64,000 nucleotides of DNA, taken from Phaeobacter piscinae. Its GTDB lineage: Bacteria > Pseudomonadota > Alphaproteobacteria > Rhodobacterales > Rhodobacteraceae. Position 1 is the stretch's first letter, and each line of letters begins with the position of its first letter. Below are positions 17,814 through 26,793 of this stretch, one piece after another. A model generated the notes under the pieces. The model did not search any database. It saw only the letters and a list, made by a program, of their open reading frames with translations, and was not told the origin of the DNA. A program made the position numbers and the translations under genes. The DNA lies in contig NZ_CP010684.1 of NCBI RefSeq assembly GCF_002407245.1, positions 1 through 64,000 of the forward strand, written 5' to 3'.

Positions 17814-18605
17814 CTAGAGCGGGGCGTCGTGGTCCGGGGTACGCTCTGCCGCAGCGAGCACGCGGATCGCCTCGACCCGGTTGCGGACGTTCAGTTTGCG
17901 GTAGATGGAATTGGCGTATTCCGACACGGTATGCGGTGAAATCTTGCAGACCGCCGCGCATTCCTTGGAGGTGAGGCCCTGGCTGAACAGATATAGCACC
18001 TCCCGTTCTCGCGGGCTGAGCCGGGTTAGGGCGGCCGGGGGCGGCGCGATCAAGGATCGGTCAAATCCGGCGGCCTCCGCATCCGGTTCGGCTGGATGAG
18101 GGGTGGGGGTGCTCTGGCGCAGCTCCTCCATGCGGCGGTGAATGATCAGACAGAGAAACCGCAGGCTGTCAGTCTTGCCCGCCACATGCGCGATGAAGCT
18201 GTCGCGGGTCTGCGCGGTGCCAAGGTTGAAACCTCCAAACCGATCTGACCCCTGCAGCCGCACCGGGATGGCGATGCCGGCGCGAAACCCGGTCTTGACC
18301 GAGGCCTCTTGGATGAAGGCCCGTTCCTCGGCCCCCAGATAGGGATGGTCGGAGAGGAATTCCGTGCCGGTGAACTGCGGTTCATAGCTGTTGCAGCAGT
18401 GATCCAGAAACGGATCCTGATGGCTGGGCAGCTGCTCATAGATCTGCGGCAGGTTGGTGTGGATATGGGGATGGCTGCGATCGCCCTCCACGGTGAGGTA
18501 GATGGCATAGTCAAAGCCCATGGTGGCAAAGATCCGCAAGGCCTGCGCCCACAGCGTATCGGTGCTGTTGCAGCGTTCCAGACTGTCGATGTCGGTCCAA
18601 TCCAC
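17814..18605 (-). CDS. LuxR-family regulator with autoinducer-binding-like domain
   Basis: A 263-residue regulator with an N-terminal autoinducer-binding-like domain (about residues 10-165) and a C-terminal GerE helix-turn-helix (LSPREREVLYLFSQGLTSKE onward, then SEYANSIYRKLNVRNR). DPF (DP of the signal pocket) is kept, but the Trp and Tyr of the usual W-x3-Y pair are not obvious, so acyl-homoserine lactone binding is uncertain. No luxI gene is in the window, so it is a solo regulator here. GTG 18605 is chosen because AGGGGGTA precedes it and the domain begins directly; the longer upstream frame is low-complexity. Confidence 0.8.
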   Translation of the reverse strand: MDWTDIDSLERCNSTDTLWAQALRIFATMGFDYAIYLTVEGDRSHPHIHTNLPQIYEQLPSHQDPFLDHCCNSYEPQFTGTEFLSDHPYLGAEERAFIQEASVKTGFRAGIAIPVRLQGSDRFGGFNLGTAQTRDSFIAHVAGKTDSLRFLCLIIHRRMEELRQSTPTPHPAEPDAEAAGFDRSLIAPPPAALTRLSPREREVLYLFSQGLTSKECAAVCKISPHTVSEYANSIYRKLNVRNRVEAIRVLAAAERTPDHDAPL

Positions 18606-19083
18606 AGAGATACCCCCTAATGTTAAGGGATAACACCTGCCCCGCGCCATTGCTAGCTTGGCCAAGGTGTTGCGTGCACCTCGCGCCGATTCTCGGACTG
18701 CTTCGGCTGAGGGCGCACGCGGTTCTGGTGACCTGCTGTGAGTGGCGGGGCATCCTTTTGTTTTTGTTAGACCGTGCTTTTGGTGTGAGGCCGGTGCGCG
18801 GCGGGGCAAAGACAGCAAAGCCTGATGGGCCTGTCCAGACGTCGCATTTCCGCATGGCGTATGGTCGGGGGAGGCGCAGGGGAGGGGCGAATTTAGCGGC
18901 CTTCACCACTGCCAGGGCCGTGGCATCGCTCGCCGGGGGGCAGGCCACGGCCAATTGGCGGCAGTTTTCCAGTGTTGGCAGTCTCTCCGCGTGACCCCTT
19001 CCTCGCTACGGTGACTTGATTAGAGAGCGTATTCAGATCATATTGATGTTAATATTGATTTGAATAAGGGCGCCAATCTCCTC
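18606..19083. other. Gene-free interval between divergent LuxR and Fic genes
   Basis: 478 bp with only short overlapping frames of poor quality on both strands, which I do not regard as genes. The right end turns AT rich and carries a plausible promoter for the fic gene (19016-19044). A short palindrome CTTGGCCAAG lies near 18657-18666 upstream of the LuxR gene. Confidence 0.45.
19016..19044 (+). promoter_or_regulatory. Candidate sigma-70 promoter of fic
   Basis: TTGATT (19016-19021), 17 nt, CATATT (19039-19044), about 40 bp before the ATG at 19084, within a locally AT-rich stretch. Confidence 0.45.
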
Positions 19084-20190
19084 ATGTCACAGATCTGGCA
19101 AACGTCGTCCTGGCCGCGATTTGGCTATGACCACGCACGTATTGAACCGGAACTGGCCCGCGCCGCCGAGGCGGTGGGCGAGGTGACGGGGCTTGTGCAT
19201 GGGCTTGCGCCGCAGGAACAAGAGGATCTGCTGTTGCGCCAGATCGTGCAGGAGGCGATGGCCTCCTTCGGGATCGAAGGGGTGGCGCTGGATGCCAGCG
19301 AGATCGAGGCCTCGGTTGTGGCCTCGCTGCGCCATCGCGACCGGGCGGCGATCTCGCGGCGCACGGATGCGGTGGCTGAACTGATGCTGACGGCGCGCAA
19401 GGCCGATCAGCCGCTGGACAGCGCCCGGATCCTGACCTGGCACCGTCTGTTGTTCACCGGCATGGAGGTGGAGGATCTGGGCCGCTGGCGGCGGTTCGAA
19501 ATGGAGATCGTGCGGTCCGCCACGGCGGGGCCGGGTGACGTTCTCTATAAGGCACCACCGCCGGAGCGGCTGGAGGCAGAGATGGCGCAGTTCCTTGATT
19601 GGCTGAATGCCGATCAGGGGGTGCCGGTGGCGGTGAAGGCGGCGCTGGCGCATCTGTGGTTTGAATCCATTCACCCGCTGTCAGATGGCAATGGCCGTAT
19701 TGGGCGCGCCCTGATCGAACATGTGTTTGCCCGCAACCGCGCATTGCCGTTTTCGCTGTCGCGACAGGTGGAGCGGGACAAGAAGGCCTATTATGAGGCG
19801 TTGCAGGCCGGGCGCAGGGAGCGGGCCGGGGGCAATCCGGACACTGGCGCGGCTGAAATCGACGCCACCGAATTTGTGCTGTGGTTTCTGCGCACGCTGA
19901 CGCGGGCCGCGGCCTCAGCACGGCAGGAGGCGGCGTTCATCCTGCGCCGCAATCAGTTCTTTCTGCGTTTTGCACCGGTGCTGAACGAACGTCAGGCTCA
20001 TGCGCTGCGCCTGCTGTTTGAGCAGGGGCCGGAGCGGCTGGCGGTCGGCCTAAGCGCCAAATCCTATCGCAAGATCACCAAGACCTCTCCGGCCACCGCC
20101 ACCCGCGATCTGCGCGCGCTGGAAGCGGCGGGTGTGGTGACCCGGATGGAGGCCGGCGGGCGCTCCACCGCGTATGCGGTTCAGTTCTGA
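19084..20190 (+). CDS. Fic-domain protein (probable AMP transferase, class II)
   Basis: A 368-residue Fic protein. The catalytic motif HPLSDGNGRIGR starts at His near residue 197; Fic enzymes transfer AMP or related groups from nucleotides to hydroxyl side chains of proteins. An N-terminal alpha-helical domain (DUF4172-like) holds SFGIEG at about residues 61-66, matching the inhibitory (S/T)xxxE(G/N) motif that blocks ATP in class II Fic proteins. The C-terminus has a winged-helix-like segment (SYRKITKTSPATATRDLRAL), suggesting DNA binding or self-regulation. Start at ATG 19084 (MSQIWQ), eight codons after an upstream TTG. No antitoxin partner gene is seen, consistent with built-in inhibition. 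The target is unknown. Confidence 0.87.
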   Translation: MSQIWQTSSWPRFGYDHARIEPELARAAEAVGEVTGLVHGLAPQEQEDLLLRQIVQEAMASFGIEGVALDASEIEASVVASLRHRDRAAISRRTDAVAELMLTARKADQPLDSARILTWHRLLFTGMEVEDLGRWRRFEMEIVRSATAGPGDVLYKAPPPERLEAEMAQFLDWLNADQGVPVAVKAALAHLWFESIHPLSDGNGRIGRALIEHVFARNRALPFSLSRQVERDKKAYYEALQAGRRERAGGNPDTGAAEIDATEFVLWFLRTLTRAAASARQEAAFILRRNQFFLRFAPVLNERQAHALRLLFEQGPERLAVGLSAKSYRKITKTSPATATRDLRALEAAGVVTRMEAGGRSTAYAVQF

Positions 20191-20222
20191 TCTGTGGTCA
20201 GGTTTATATGTCTGACCTATGG

Positions 20223-20522
20223 TCAGGCAGGGGCAACAGCAGAGGCCCAGGCCATCGCCTCAAAATCTTCGCGAAAGGCGAAGCGCTTCAGGTGGTTGTC
20301 GATGATCTGACGGGCATGATCCAGCTCTTCGGCAGTGGGGGCGGTGACCACGGCGCGGAGCTGTTGATCCTCGGCGGTCAGGGTCGCAGGCCCCATGCCC
20401 AGAGCCACGGTGCCTGTGGTCTCGTGATGGGTGACGGCCACCTTATGGGCGAAATGTTTGCACAGCTGTTGCAGGTATTTGGAGGCATTGGGCGTGTCGA
20501 AATGGCCGCTATCCGTGAGCAT
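20223..20522 (-). CDS. DUF2218-domain protein
   Basis: A 99-residue protein of the DUF2218 family. Recognisable features are the start (DTPNASKYLQQLCKHFAHK), several His residues (KVAVTHHE) and the ending segment LDHARQIIDNHLKRFAFRE. Members often sit beside iron-siderophore uptake genes. Here the TonB receptor gene follows on the same strand after about 200 bp, so a link to iron uptake is plausible but unproven. Confidence 0.75.
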   Translation of the reverse strand: MLTDSGHFDTPNASKYLQQLCKHFAHKVAVTHHETTGTVALGMGPATLTAEDQQLRAVVTAPTAEELDHARQIIDNHLKRFAFREDFEAMAWASAVAPA

Positions 20523-20656
20523 CTGGCATAATCCTTAGTTTTTCTATCAGATTTGAAAGATAAGGTTTCGCCCACGCGGTGCAAGCCAATTTTCAGAAGG
20601 GCATGCGCGGTGCCGGGGACAGGCCAGCATCATCTACAGGATGTGTTCTTGCCGAC

Positions 20657-20687
20657 GCGGGCGCGCCCATAGAAAAAGCGCGCCCGC
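20657..20687 (-). terminator. Hairpin after TonB receptor gene
   Basis: A perfect 10-bp stem GCGGGCGCGC/GCGCGCCCGC, with an 11-nt loop holding a run of five T on the minus strand. It lies 34 bp past the receptor stop codon. The T-run is in the loop rather than after the stem, so this is not a textbook terminator. Confidence 0.5.
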
Positions 20688-20720
20688 AGGTTATAGAGCG
20701 CAGGCGATCAGGCCGCTGCC

Positions 20721-22715
20721 TCAGAAGGAGACATTGGCCACCAGCGAGACGGAACGGCCCGGCTCTTTCAGCGTGGCAAAGCCGGGGTAGTCGCCGCCAT
20801 AGGTGGCGCGGTCGGCGTATTGACGGTCAAATACGTTGTTGATCTCGGCGCGGATCGTCACGTTGTCGTAGGCCGCCGGGCGGTATTCGGCAAACAGGTT
20901 CAGCACCTCGTAGCCTTCCAGCTTGGTTGTGGCGTCAGCCTCATTCAGCTGCTGGTCGTAGTCGAAGGCCGCATCAATATGGCCACCAACAACCAGGTCC
21001 CATTGTGGCAGTTCCTGCTGCACCTCAAGCGCCAGCACCTGCCCGATCGGGGCGCCGGAATCCAGCACGTAATAGCTGGAGGTGGCGGCGCCGTTGACGC
21101 GGGTTTCGCTGTCGGTGAAGGTCAGCCGCGCAAAGCCGCTGTCCCAGCCATAGGTGGCACCCAGATTGTAGCCCCGGCTTTCAAAATCATAGCTGGTCAC
21201 TGTCGGGCCTGCGACATCGCGGGTGTCGTCGATCTTGGTCTGGAACACTTCGCCGCCGAGGGTCCAATTGCCGCTTTGCCAGTCGGCACCGACCACCACA
21301 TTGCTGGCACGGCGCGGTTTCAGGGCGGAGTAATCCCAGTCGCGGTAGAACAGGAAGTTATCCTCAATCCCGATGCCGCCAAAGACGTTGGAATAGCCGG
21401 CCCGCAGCGACAGTGCATCATTGACGTCATAGACGATGGAGAGATTGCCGCTCAGCCCGGAGCTGTCCTGCTCATAGGGGCGGCCGCTCTGGCCAAAATC
21501 CTGACCGGTGAAGGCGTTCCAGTCATAACGCAGACCGGCGGAGACCTTCAGCCGGTCACTGGGTTCCAGGCGGGCTTGTGCAAAGACGCCGATGGTCTGG
21601 CTGGTCTCGGAGGGGCGGTTGGCGCCCCAATAGTCGCCACTGGCGGAGCTTTTCTGGTCCTGAAAATCGATCCCGGCCGTGATGGTGTCGCTTTCCGACA
21701 GGTGGAAACGGTTTTGGAAAGTCGCGGAATAGGTCCGGGTCACACCCACGCTGGTCTCGGCGGTGCCAATGCTGCCGATCTCAGTCTCGGAAAAGCCGAT
21801 GGTCGCGGAGGGATCCCAGTTGCCGCCGCCGTTCACAGTCTCATAGCGCAGCGAATAGACGGTGCGTTTGGTGTCATAGACGGTGTCCAGCGGGTTGAAG
21901 GAGGCGGTGCCGAAATTGGCGCGGCGGTTGCGCAGGGCGGTGTCCTGCATCTGCTGGCCGGAGAATTCAAACCGGTGCCCGGTGTCGGTCTCATAGGCCA
22001 GTTTCAGCAGGCCGGCCGTCAGGTCGCTGCGGGTGCCGTTTACGATGTTGCCGGCACCGTCGGTGTAATCGTCACCGGTCATGCGCTTGCCATAAAGCAG
22101 GATTTCGAACCCGTTGGACTGCCCCGCCAGCGTCAGCGAGGTGCCGAAGGTATCGCCATTTTCGCCGTAGCTGAGGCGTGTTTTGCCGCCAATGGCCTGG
22201 CCTTCGGTTAGGATATCCTCGGTATCGATGGTTTCCATGACCACCCGGCCAGCCAGCGCGCCGGGGCCTGCATCGGCGGGGGCCACACCGGGATCAACCC
22301 GCACGGATTTCATCAGGCCGGGGTCAAAGGCATTGGCGCTGGCGTGGTGGAACACGCGGTTGTTCTGGCTGACGCCGTCCACCTGAACCGCCAGCTTCAG
22401 CATGTCGATCCCGTTGACATAGATTTTCTGTGCCACGGGAATGGCGCCGCCGACCGACACGGAGGCGATGCCCGCAAATAGATCCTTGAGATCGCCCATC
22501 GCGGCGCGCTCGATTTCGGCATCCGCGACATAGACGGCGGTGGCGCGGTCTGCGGCATCGCCATCGGCATCGCGCTGCTTCACGATGATCGGATCCAGCG
22601 ACAGGACGCCGTCGTCCTCTGCGTGGCCTTTGGTTGCGGAAAACACCGTCAGGGCCGTGCTGCACAGCAGGCCGGTCAGGAGGATGGATGATTTTTGTGC
22701 TGTGGTATGTGCCAT
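20721..22715 (-). CDS. TonB-dependent outer membrane receptor
   Basis: A 664-residue ligand-gated outer membrane channel powered by TonB. It has a signal peptide (to about residue 32, GHA), a plug domain (about 40-165) with IYVNGIDMLKLAVQVDGVSQNN and GPGALAGRVVMET, and a beta-barrel ending in a C-terminal Phe (VSLVANVSF). A FHHASANAFDP segment in the plug resembles receptors for iron carriers or heme. It is divergent from a FatB-like siderophore import operon, so it is probably the outer membrane step for the same ferric siderophore. The exact ligand cannot be told from sequence. A plausible sigma-70 promoter lies upstream (22783-22811). Confidence 0.88.
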   Translation of the reverse strand: MAHTTAQKSSILLTGLLCSTALTVFSATKGHAEDDGVLSLDPIIVKQRDADGDAADRATAVYVADAEIERAAMGDLKDLFAGIASVSVGGAIPVAQKIYVNGIDMLKLAVQVDGVSQNNRVFHHASANAFDPGLMKSVRVDPGVAPADAGPGALAGRVVMETIDTEDILTEGQAIGGKTRLSYGENGDTFGTSLTLAGQSNGFEILLYGKRMTGDDYTDGAGNIVNGTRSDLTAGLLKLAYETDTGHRFEFSGQQMQDTALRNRRANFGTASFNPLDTVYDTKRTVYSLRYETVNGGGNWDPSATIGFSETEIGSIGTAETSVGVTRTYSATFQNRFHLSESDTITAGIDFQDQKSSASGDYWGANRPSETSQTIGVFAQARLEPSDRLKVSAGLRYDWNAFTGQDFGQSGRPYEQDSSGLSGNLSIVYDVNDALSLRAGYSNVFGGIGIEDNFLFYRDWDYSALKPRRASNVVVGADWQSGNWTLGGEVFQTKIDDTRDVAGPTVTSYDFESRGYNLGATYGWDSGFARLTFTDSETRVNGAATSSYYVLDSGAPIGQVLALEVQQELPQWDLVVGGHIDAAFDYDQQLNEADATTKLEGYEVLNLFAEYRPAAYDNVTIRAEINNVFDRQYADRATYGGDYPGFATLKEPGRSVSLVANVSF

Positions 22716-22782
22716 GGTAACCCGCGTGATAAACTGGTGTTAGCTGGGGGAACCTGGCTGCGCCCGCTTTGGGGCTGTCGGT

Positions 22783-22811
22783 CTCATAGTGAGCAATGCG
22801 GCCCCGTGCAA
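22783..22811 (-). promoter_or_regulatory. Candidate promoter of TonB receptor
   Basis: Read on the minus strand: TTGCAC, 17 nt, TATGAG, about 70 bp before the receptor start. An AT-rich near-palindrome (GATAATATAATC, about 22818-22829) sits just upstream of the -35 and could be an iron-regulator site, but it matches no operator I know. Confidence 0.4.
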
Positions 22812-22984
22812 GCAGGGCGATAATATAATCTTTCGGCGTGTGCCCGGACGCCGCGTCACCTGCCATGCGCGCCGGGGTGCGGGCGGGAATGGTCTCTGGA
22901 CTTTTGCCGTCACCCGGCCTAACAAGCGGGCGATTTTGAGCCAGCCTGATTGCCAGCCGTTATCCATATGACGGGATTGAACAG

Positions 22985-23950
22985 ATGGCAAAATGGACGC
23001 GATTGCAGCTGGCGGCTGCGCTGATGCTTGGACTGGCCGGTCCGGCCATGGCAGATCAGACCACAACAGAGACCGACCGCGCCACCGTGCCTGTCATGAC
23101 GGCGTTGGGCCGACGGGAGCTGCCTGCGCAGCCGCAGAAAATCGTGGTGCTGGACATCGCCGCCGTCGACACGCTGGCAGCGCTGGAGGTGCCCATCGCG
23201 GGGCTGCCGTCGCGGCTTTATGTGGATTATCTGGACAAGCAGCAGGCCGAGGCGGCGCCGATGGGGACGCTGTTTGAACCGGATTTCGAGGCAATTGCAG
23301 GACTGGCTCCGGATCTGATCGTGGCGGGTGGGCGCTCCTCCCGTCAGGTTGAGGCGCTGTCGGAGATCGCGCCCACCATTGATATGACCATCTGGGGCGC
23401 CAGCCACGTCGATCTGGCATTGTCGCGGTTGCGCAGCTATGGCGCGCTGATGGGGCGCGGGGAGGCAGCGACAGCCCTTGAGACCGCTTTTCTGGCCAAG
23501 CTGGAGGCGACGCGGGCTGCCGTAGACGGGCGCGGACGGGCGCTGATCGTGATGACCAACGGGCCGAAGGTGACCACCTATGGCGCGCAGTCCCGCTTTG
23601 GCTGGCTGCATGACGCGCTCAACCTGCCGGAGGCGGTGATCGAGCAGCCGGAGGCACCCTCTGGTGACGCAGCCGAAGCCGCAACCCATGGTGAGGCGAT
23701 TTCGTTTGAATATATCGCGCAGGCCAACCCCGACTGGCTGATTGTCATCGACCGGGCCAGCGCCATCGGTCAGGACAATCAGGCCGCCGCGGCCACGTTG
23801 GACAATGCGCTGGTGACCGGAACCGAGGCCTGGAAAAAAGGGCAGGTCATCTATCTCGACTCCGCTGCGATCTACATTGCGGGCGGTGGCATCCAGGCGA
23901 TGACCGCCACGCTAGAGCAGATCCGTGCAGGCTTTGCGCCCGGTGGCTGA
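22985..23950 (+). CDS. Siderophore ABC transporter, periplasmic binding protein
   Basis: A 321-residue class III binding protein (FatB/CeuE/YclQ-like) that hands ferric siderophore to the inner membrane permease. It has a signal peptide (to AMA near residue 23, no lipobox). Family marks are VVLDIAAVDTLAALEVPIAGLP, FEPDFEAIAGLAPDLIVAGG and IAPTIDMTI. The ligand-facing YGAQSRFGWLHD and SFEYIAQANPDWLIVIDR segments, and YIAGGGIQAM near the end, are also present. These resemble binders of catecholate-type siderophores such as petrobactin or linear enterobactin breakdown products. It is the first gene of a four-gene operon. Confidence 0.88.
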   Translation: MAKWTRLQLAAALMLGLAGPAMADQTTTETDRATVPVMTALGRRELPAQPQKIVVLDIAAVDTLAALEVPIAGLPSRLYVDYLDKQQAEAAPMGTLFEPDFEAIAGLAPDLIVAGGRSSRQVEALSEIAPTIDMTIWGASHVDLALSRLRSYGALMGRGEAATALETAFLAKLEATRAAVDGRGRALIVMTNGPKVTTYGAQSRFGWLHDALNLPEAVIEQPEAPSGDAAEAATHGEAISFEYIAQANPDWLIVIDRASAIGQDNQAAAATLDNALVTGTEAWKKGQVIYLDSAAIYIAGGGIQAMTATLEQIRAGFAPGG

Positions 23951-24947
23951 GGCCACGGGATCAATAAGCGGACTGGGCAGGCCGGGCAGATCCGCACGCG
24001 GTGCGATCTGCCTGTGCCTGTTTGTTCTGATGCTGCTGGCAGGGCTAAGCTGCGTGATCGGGGTCAATCAGACCTCACCGCTGGCGCTGTTGCAGGACCC
24101 AGAGGCGGCGCAGCTGCTGCTGATCAGCCGCATCCCGCGCACGCTGGCGGTGATCCTGACCGGCGCCACGATGGCGGTTGCCGGGGTGATTATGCAGCTG
24201 TTGGTGCGCAACCGCTTTGTCGAACCGGGCACCACCGGCACCAATGAGGCGGCCATGCTGGGGCTGCTGGGGGCAACCCTGCTGGCGCCGGCGCTGCCGA
24301 TCTTTACCAAGATGTTATGTGCGGCGGTGGCGGCTTTGCTGGGCACGCTGGTGTTTCTGGCCCTGGCCCGGCGCATTCCTCCGCAGCAACCGCTGCTGGT
24401 GCCACTGGTGGGGTTGGTCTATGGCGGCATTCTGGCCGCCGCTGCCGGGTTCATCGCGTTTCAGGCCGACCTGCTGCAATATCTTGCGATCTGGATGAGC
24501 GGCGAATTCTCCGGCGTGCTGTCTGGGCGGTATGAGTTGTTGTGGCTGGCCGGGCTGCTGGCGGGGCTGGCCTATCTGGTGGCGGATCAATTTACCATTG
24601 CCGGGCTGGGCGAGATGGCCAGCCGGGGGCTTGGCCTGCGTTACGGGCAGGTGCTTGGCTTTGGCGTGGTGGTGGTGTCGCTGGTGTCGGCATTGGTGAT
24701 CGTGACCGTTGGGGTGCTGCCCTTTGTCGGGCTGGTGGTGCCCAATCTGGTGTCACGGATCATGGGGGACAATCTGCGTGACAGCCTGCCGGTGGTGGCG
24801 GCGACAGGGGCCGGGCTGCTGCTGATCTGCGACATGCTGGGCCGACTGCTGCGCGCCCCTTACGAGATCCCGGCTGGCACGGTTTTCGGACTGTTTGGGG
24901 CGGCGCTGTTTCTGGTGATGTTGCTGCGACGGCCCGCCCATGGCTGA
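23925..24947 (+). CDS. Siderophore ABC transporter permease 1 (FecCD family)
   Basis: A 340-residue inner membrane permease with about nine to ten helices, FecCD/BtuC family. Typical motifs are SRIPRTLAVILTGATMAVAGVIMQ near the start, GTTGTNEAAMLGLL, and FVGLVVPNLVSRIMG before the ATPase-contact loop. The start is uncertain: GTG 23925 or GTG 23943, both inside the 3' end of the binding-protein gene, so translation is coupled. The 3' end overlaps the next permease by eight bases. It works as a heterodimer with the product of 24940-25941. Confidence 0.87.
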   Translation: MQALRPVAEATGSISGLGRPGRSARGAICLCLFVLMLLAGLSCVIGVNQTSPLALLQDPEAAQLLLISRIPRTLAVILTGATMAVAGVIMQLLVRNRFVEPGTTGTNEAAMLGLLGATLLAPALPIFTKMLCAAVAALLGTLVFLALARRIPPQQPLLVPLVGLVYGGILAAAAGFIAFQADLLQYLAIWMSGEFSGVLSGRYELLWLAGLLAGLAYLVADQFTIAGLGEMASRGLGLRYGQVLGFGVVVVSLVSALVIVTVGVLPFVGLVVPNLVSRIMGDNLRDSLPVVAATGAGLLLICDMLGRLLRAPYEIPAGTVFGLFGAALFLVMLLRRPAHG

Positions 24948-25941
24948 GGCAGCTCTGTGGCGCATGAGAGGGCGGCGGCGGGCGCCGCTGGACCGCCGGT
25001 TGCTGGTGCTGGCGGGGCTGCTGATTGGGGCGGCTGCCAGTTTCATCAGCTGGGGGTTGCCGTGGTCCGACGGGGCGCCGTCAGCCTATATCCTGCAGCT
25101 GCGCGCAACAAAGCTGGCCGGGCTGATCTGCGTTGGTACGGCCATTGGCCTTGCGACGGTGCTGTTTCAAACGCTGAGCAACAACCGGATTCTGACGCCC
25201 TCGATCATGGGATTTGATGCGCTGTTTCTGCTGATGCAGTCGGTCCTAGTGATGATGTTCGGGCTGGCGTCGATGGCGCAGCTCTCGGGGTTTGCCGGGT
25301 TTCTGCTGAATGCCGGCGTGATGATGGTGGCGGCGCTGGTGTTGTTCACCGGCCTGTTGCGGCGCACCCGTGGTGACATCCAGTTGATGATCCTCGTGGG
25401 TGTGGTGATCGCGGTCCTGCTGCGCACTCTGGCGGTGTTTCTGCAACGGCTGATGGATCCCTCGGCCTTTGCGGTGGTGCAGACGCGGATGTTTGCGCAG
25501 TTCGGCAGCATCGACCGTGGCGCGCTGCTGGCCGCTGCGGGGGTGACCCTGTTGGCGACGCTCTGGCTGCTGCGGCGTGCGGCGCTACTGGATGTGGCCG
25601 CATTGGGACGCGATCAGGCCCGCAGTCTGGGGGTCAGATACGACCGGCTGCAAATGCAGCTGCTGTGCATTATTGCTGCGCTGGTCTCGGTCTCGACAGC
25701 GCTGGTGGGGCCGATTGCCTTTCTCGGGTTGCTGGTCACCAGCCTCGCCCACAGCCTGATGCAAAGCCATCGGCACGCATTGCTGCTGCCCGCCTCGGCG
25801 CTGATTGCCGCGATTGTTCTGGTCGCCGGGCAAACCCTGTTTGAGCGGCTGTTGCAGCTGCAGTCCAGCCTTGCGATCGTGATTGAATTCTGCGGTGGCC
25901 TGCTGTTCATCCTGCTGCTGATGAGAGGAAAACTGAGATGA
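24940..25941 (+). CDS. Siderophore ABC transporter permease 2 (FecCD family)
   Basis: A 333-residue FecCD-type permease forming the second half of the transmembrane channel. Seen are LRATKLAGLICVGTAIGLATVLFQ, NNRILTPSIMGFDALFLLMQ and VGPIAFLGLLVTSLAHSLM, with about nine hydrophobic helices. The N-terminal 20 residues are strongly basic. It overlaps permease 1 by eight bases and the ATPase gene by four bases (ATGA), so all four genes are one operon. Confidence 0.87.
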   Translation: MAEAALWRMRGRRRAPLDRRLLVLAGLLIGAAASFISWGLPWSDGAPSAYILQLRATKLAGLICVGTAIGLATVLFQTLSNNRILTPSIMGFDALFLLMQSVLVMMFGLASMAQLSGFAGFLLNAGVMMVAALVLFTGLLRRTRGDIQLMILVGVVIAVLLRTLAVFLQRLMDPSAFAVVQTRMFAQFGSIDRGALLAAAGVTLLATLWLLRRAALLDVAALGRDQARSLGVRYDRLQMQLLCIIAALVSVSTALVGPIAFLGLLVTSLAHSLMQSHRHALLLPASALIAAIVLVAGQTLFERLLQLQSSLAIVIEFCGGLLFILLLMRGKLR

Positions 25942-26696
25942 TCGATGTGACGGGCCTGTCGTTCACACTGGCAGACAAACCGATTTTGGACACGGTGGAT
26001 GCCTGCCTGCCCGCAGGTCAGATCACCGCGCTGATCGGTCCGAACGGGGCCGGGAAATCGACGCTGCTGAAGCTGATTGCGCAGCAGTTGACGGCCAGCT
26101 GGGGGCGGGTCTGCCTGTCGGGATGTGATCTGCGCAGTATCAAGCCGGAGGAGCTGGCGCGCCGAATGGCGGTGGTCGGTCAGCAGCTGGACGTCGCGAG
26201 CCGGGTGCGGGTGCGCGATCTTGTGGGTTTCGGGCGCTGGCCGCACAGCCGGGGGCGACTGGGGGCGGAGGATCAGGCCGCCATTGCCGATGCGCTGGCG
26301 CTGTTTGAACTGGAGGATCTGCGCGACCGGTTCCTGGATGAGCTGTCCGGCGGTCAGCGGCAACGGGCCTTCATCGCGATGGCCTATGCGCAGGACACCG
26401 ATTGGCTCTTGCTGGATGAGCCGCTTAACAATCTCGATCTCAACCACGCGCGCAACCTGATGGCGCAGCTGCGGCATCTCGCGGATACCCGCGGCAAGAG
26501 CATCGTGATTGTGCTGCATGATCTCAACTATGCGATCAGCTGGGCCGATCATGTTGTGGCCCTCGCCGGGGGCCGCGTCGCCTTTGCCGGACCGATGGCG
26601 GAGGTGGCGACAAGCGAAAGCCTCAGCGCGCTTTATCAGACGCCGGTTGCCCTGCGTGAGGTCGAAGGCCGCCCCATTGCCTGCTATCACGGCTGA
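25938..26696 (+). CDS. Siderophore ABC transporter ATPase
   Basis: A 252-residue ABC ATPase of the FepC/FhuC type that powers import. Walker A is GPNGAGKST near residue 36. The signature LSGGQRQRAFIAMA is near residue 136, Walker B is DWLLLDEPLNNLD near residue 155, and the H-loop is VLHDLNYA. AGAGGAAAA precedes the start. It is the last gene of the import operon; a flavin oxidoreductase gene follows after about 100 bp. Confidence 0.92.
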   Translation: MIDVTGLSFTLADKPILDTVDACLPAGQITALIGPNGAGKSTLLKLIAQQLTASWGRVCLSGCDLRSIKPEELARRMAVVGQQLDVASRVRVRDLVGFGRWPHSRGRLGAEDQAAIADALALFELEDLRDRFLDELSGGQRQRAFIAMAYAQDTDWLLLDEPLNNLDLNHARNLMAQLRHLADTRGKSIVIVLHDLNYAISWADHVVALAGGRVAFAGPMAEVATSESLSALYQTPVALREVEGRPIACYHG

Positions 26697-26793
26697 CGCC
26701 GCCGACTTGCCCAAGGCTTCTGCGCGGGATTGACTGCACCGGGGCCGGTGCGGATAGATCCGGGGCAGGACCTTATTGTGATGGCGCGCCCGG

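Noticed and set aside
18511..18994. Overlapping frames of about 124-147 codons on both strands in the LuxR-fic gap
   Set aside because: No motif, no ribosome site, conflicting strands; the gap is better explained as promoter DNA.
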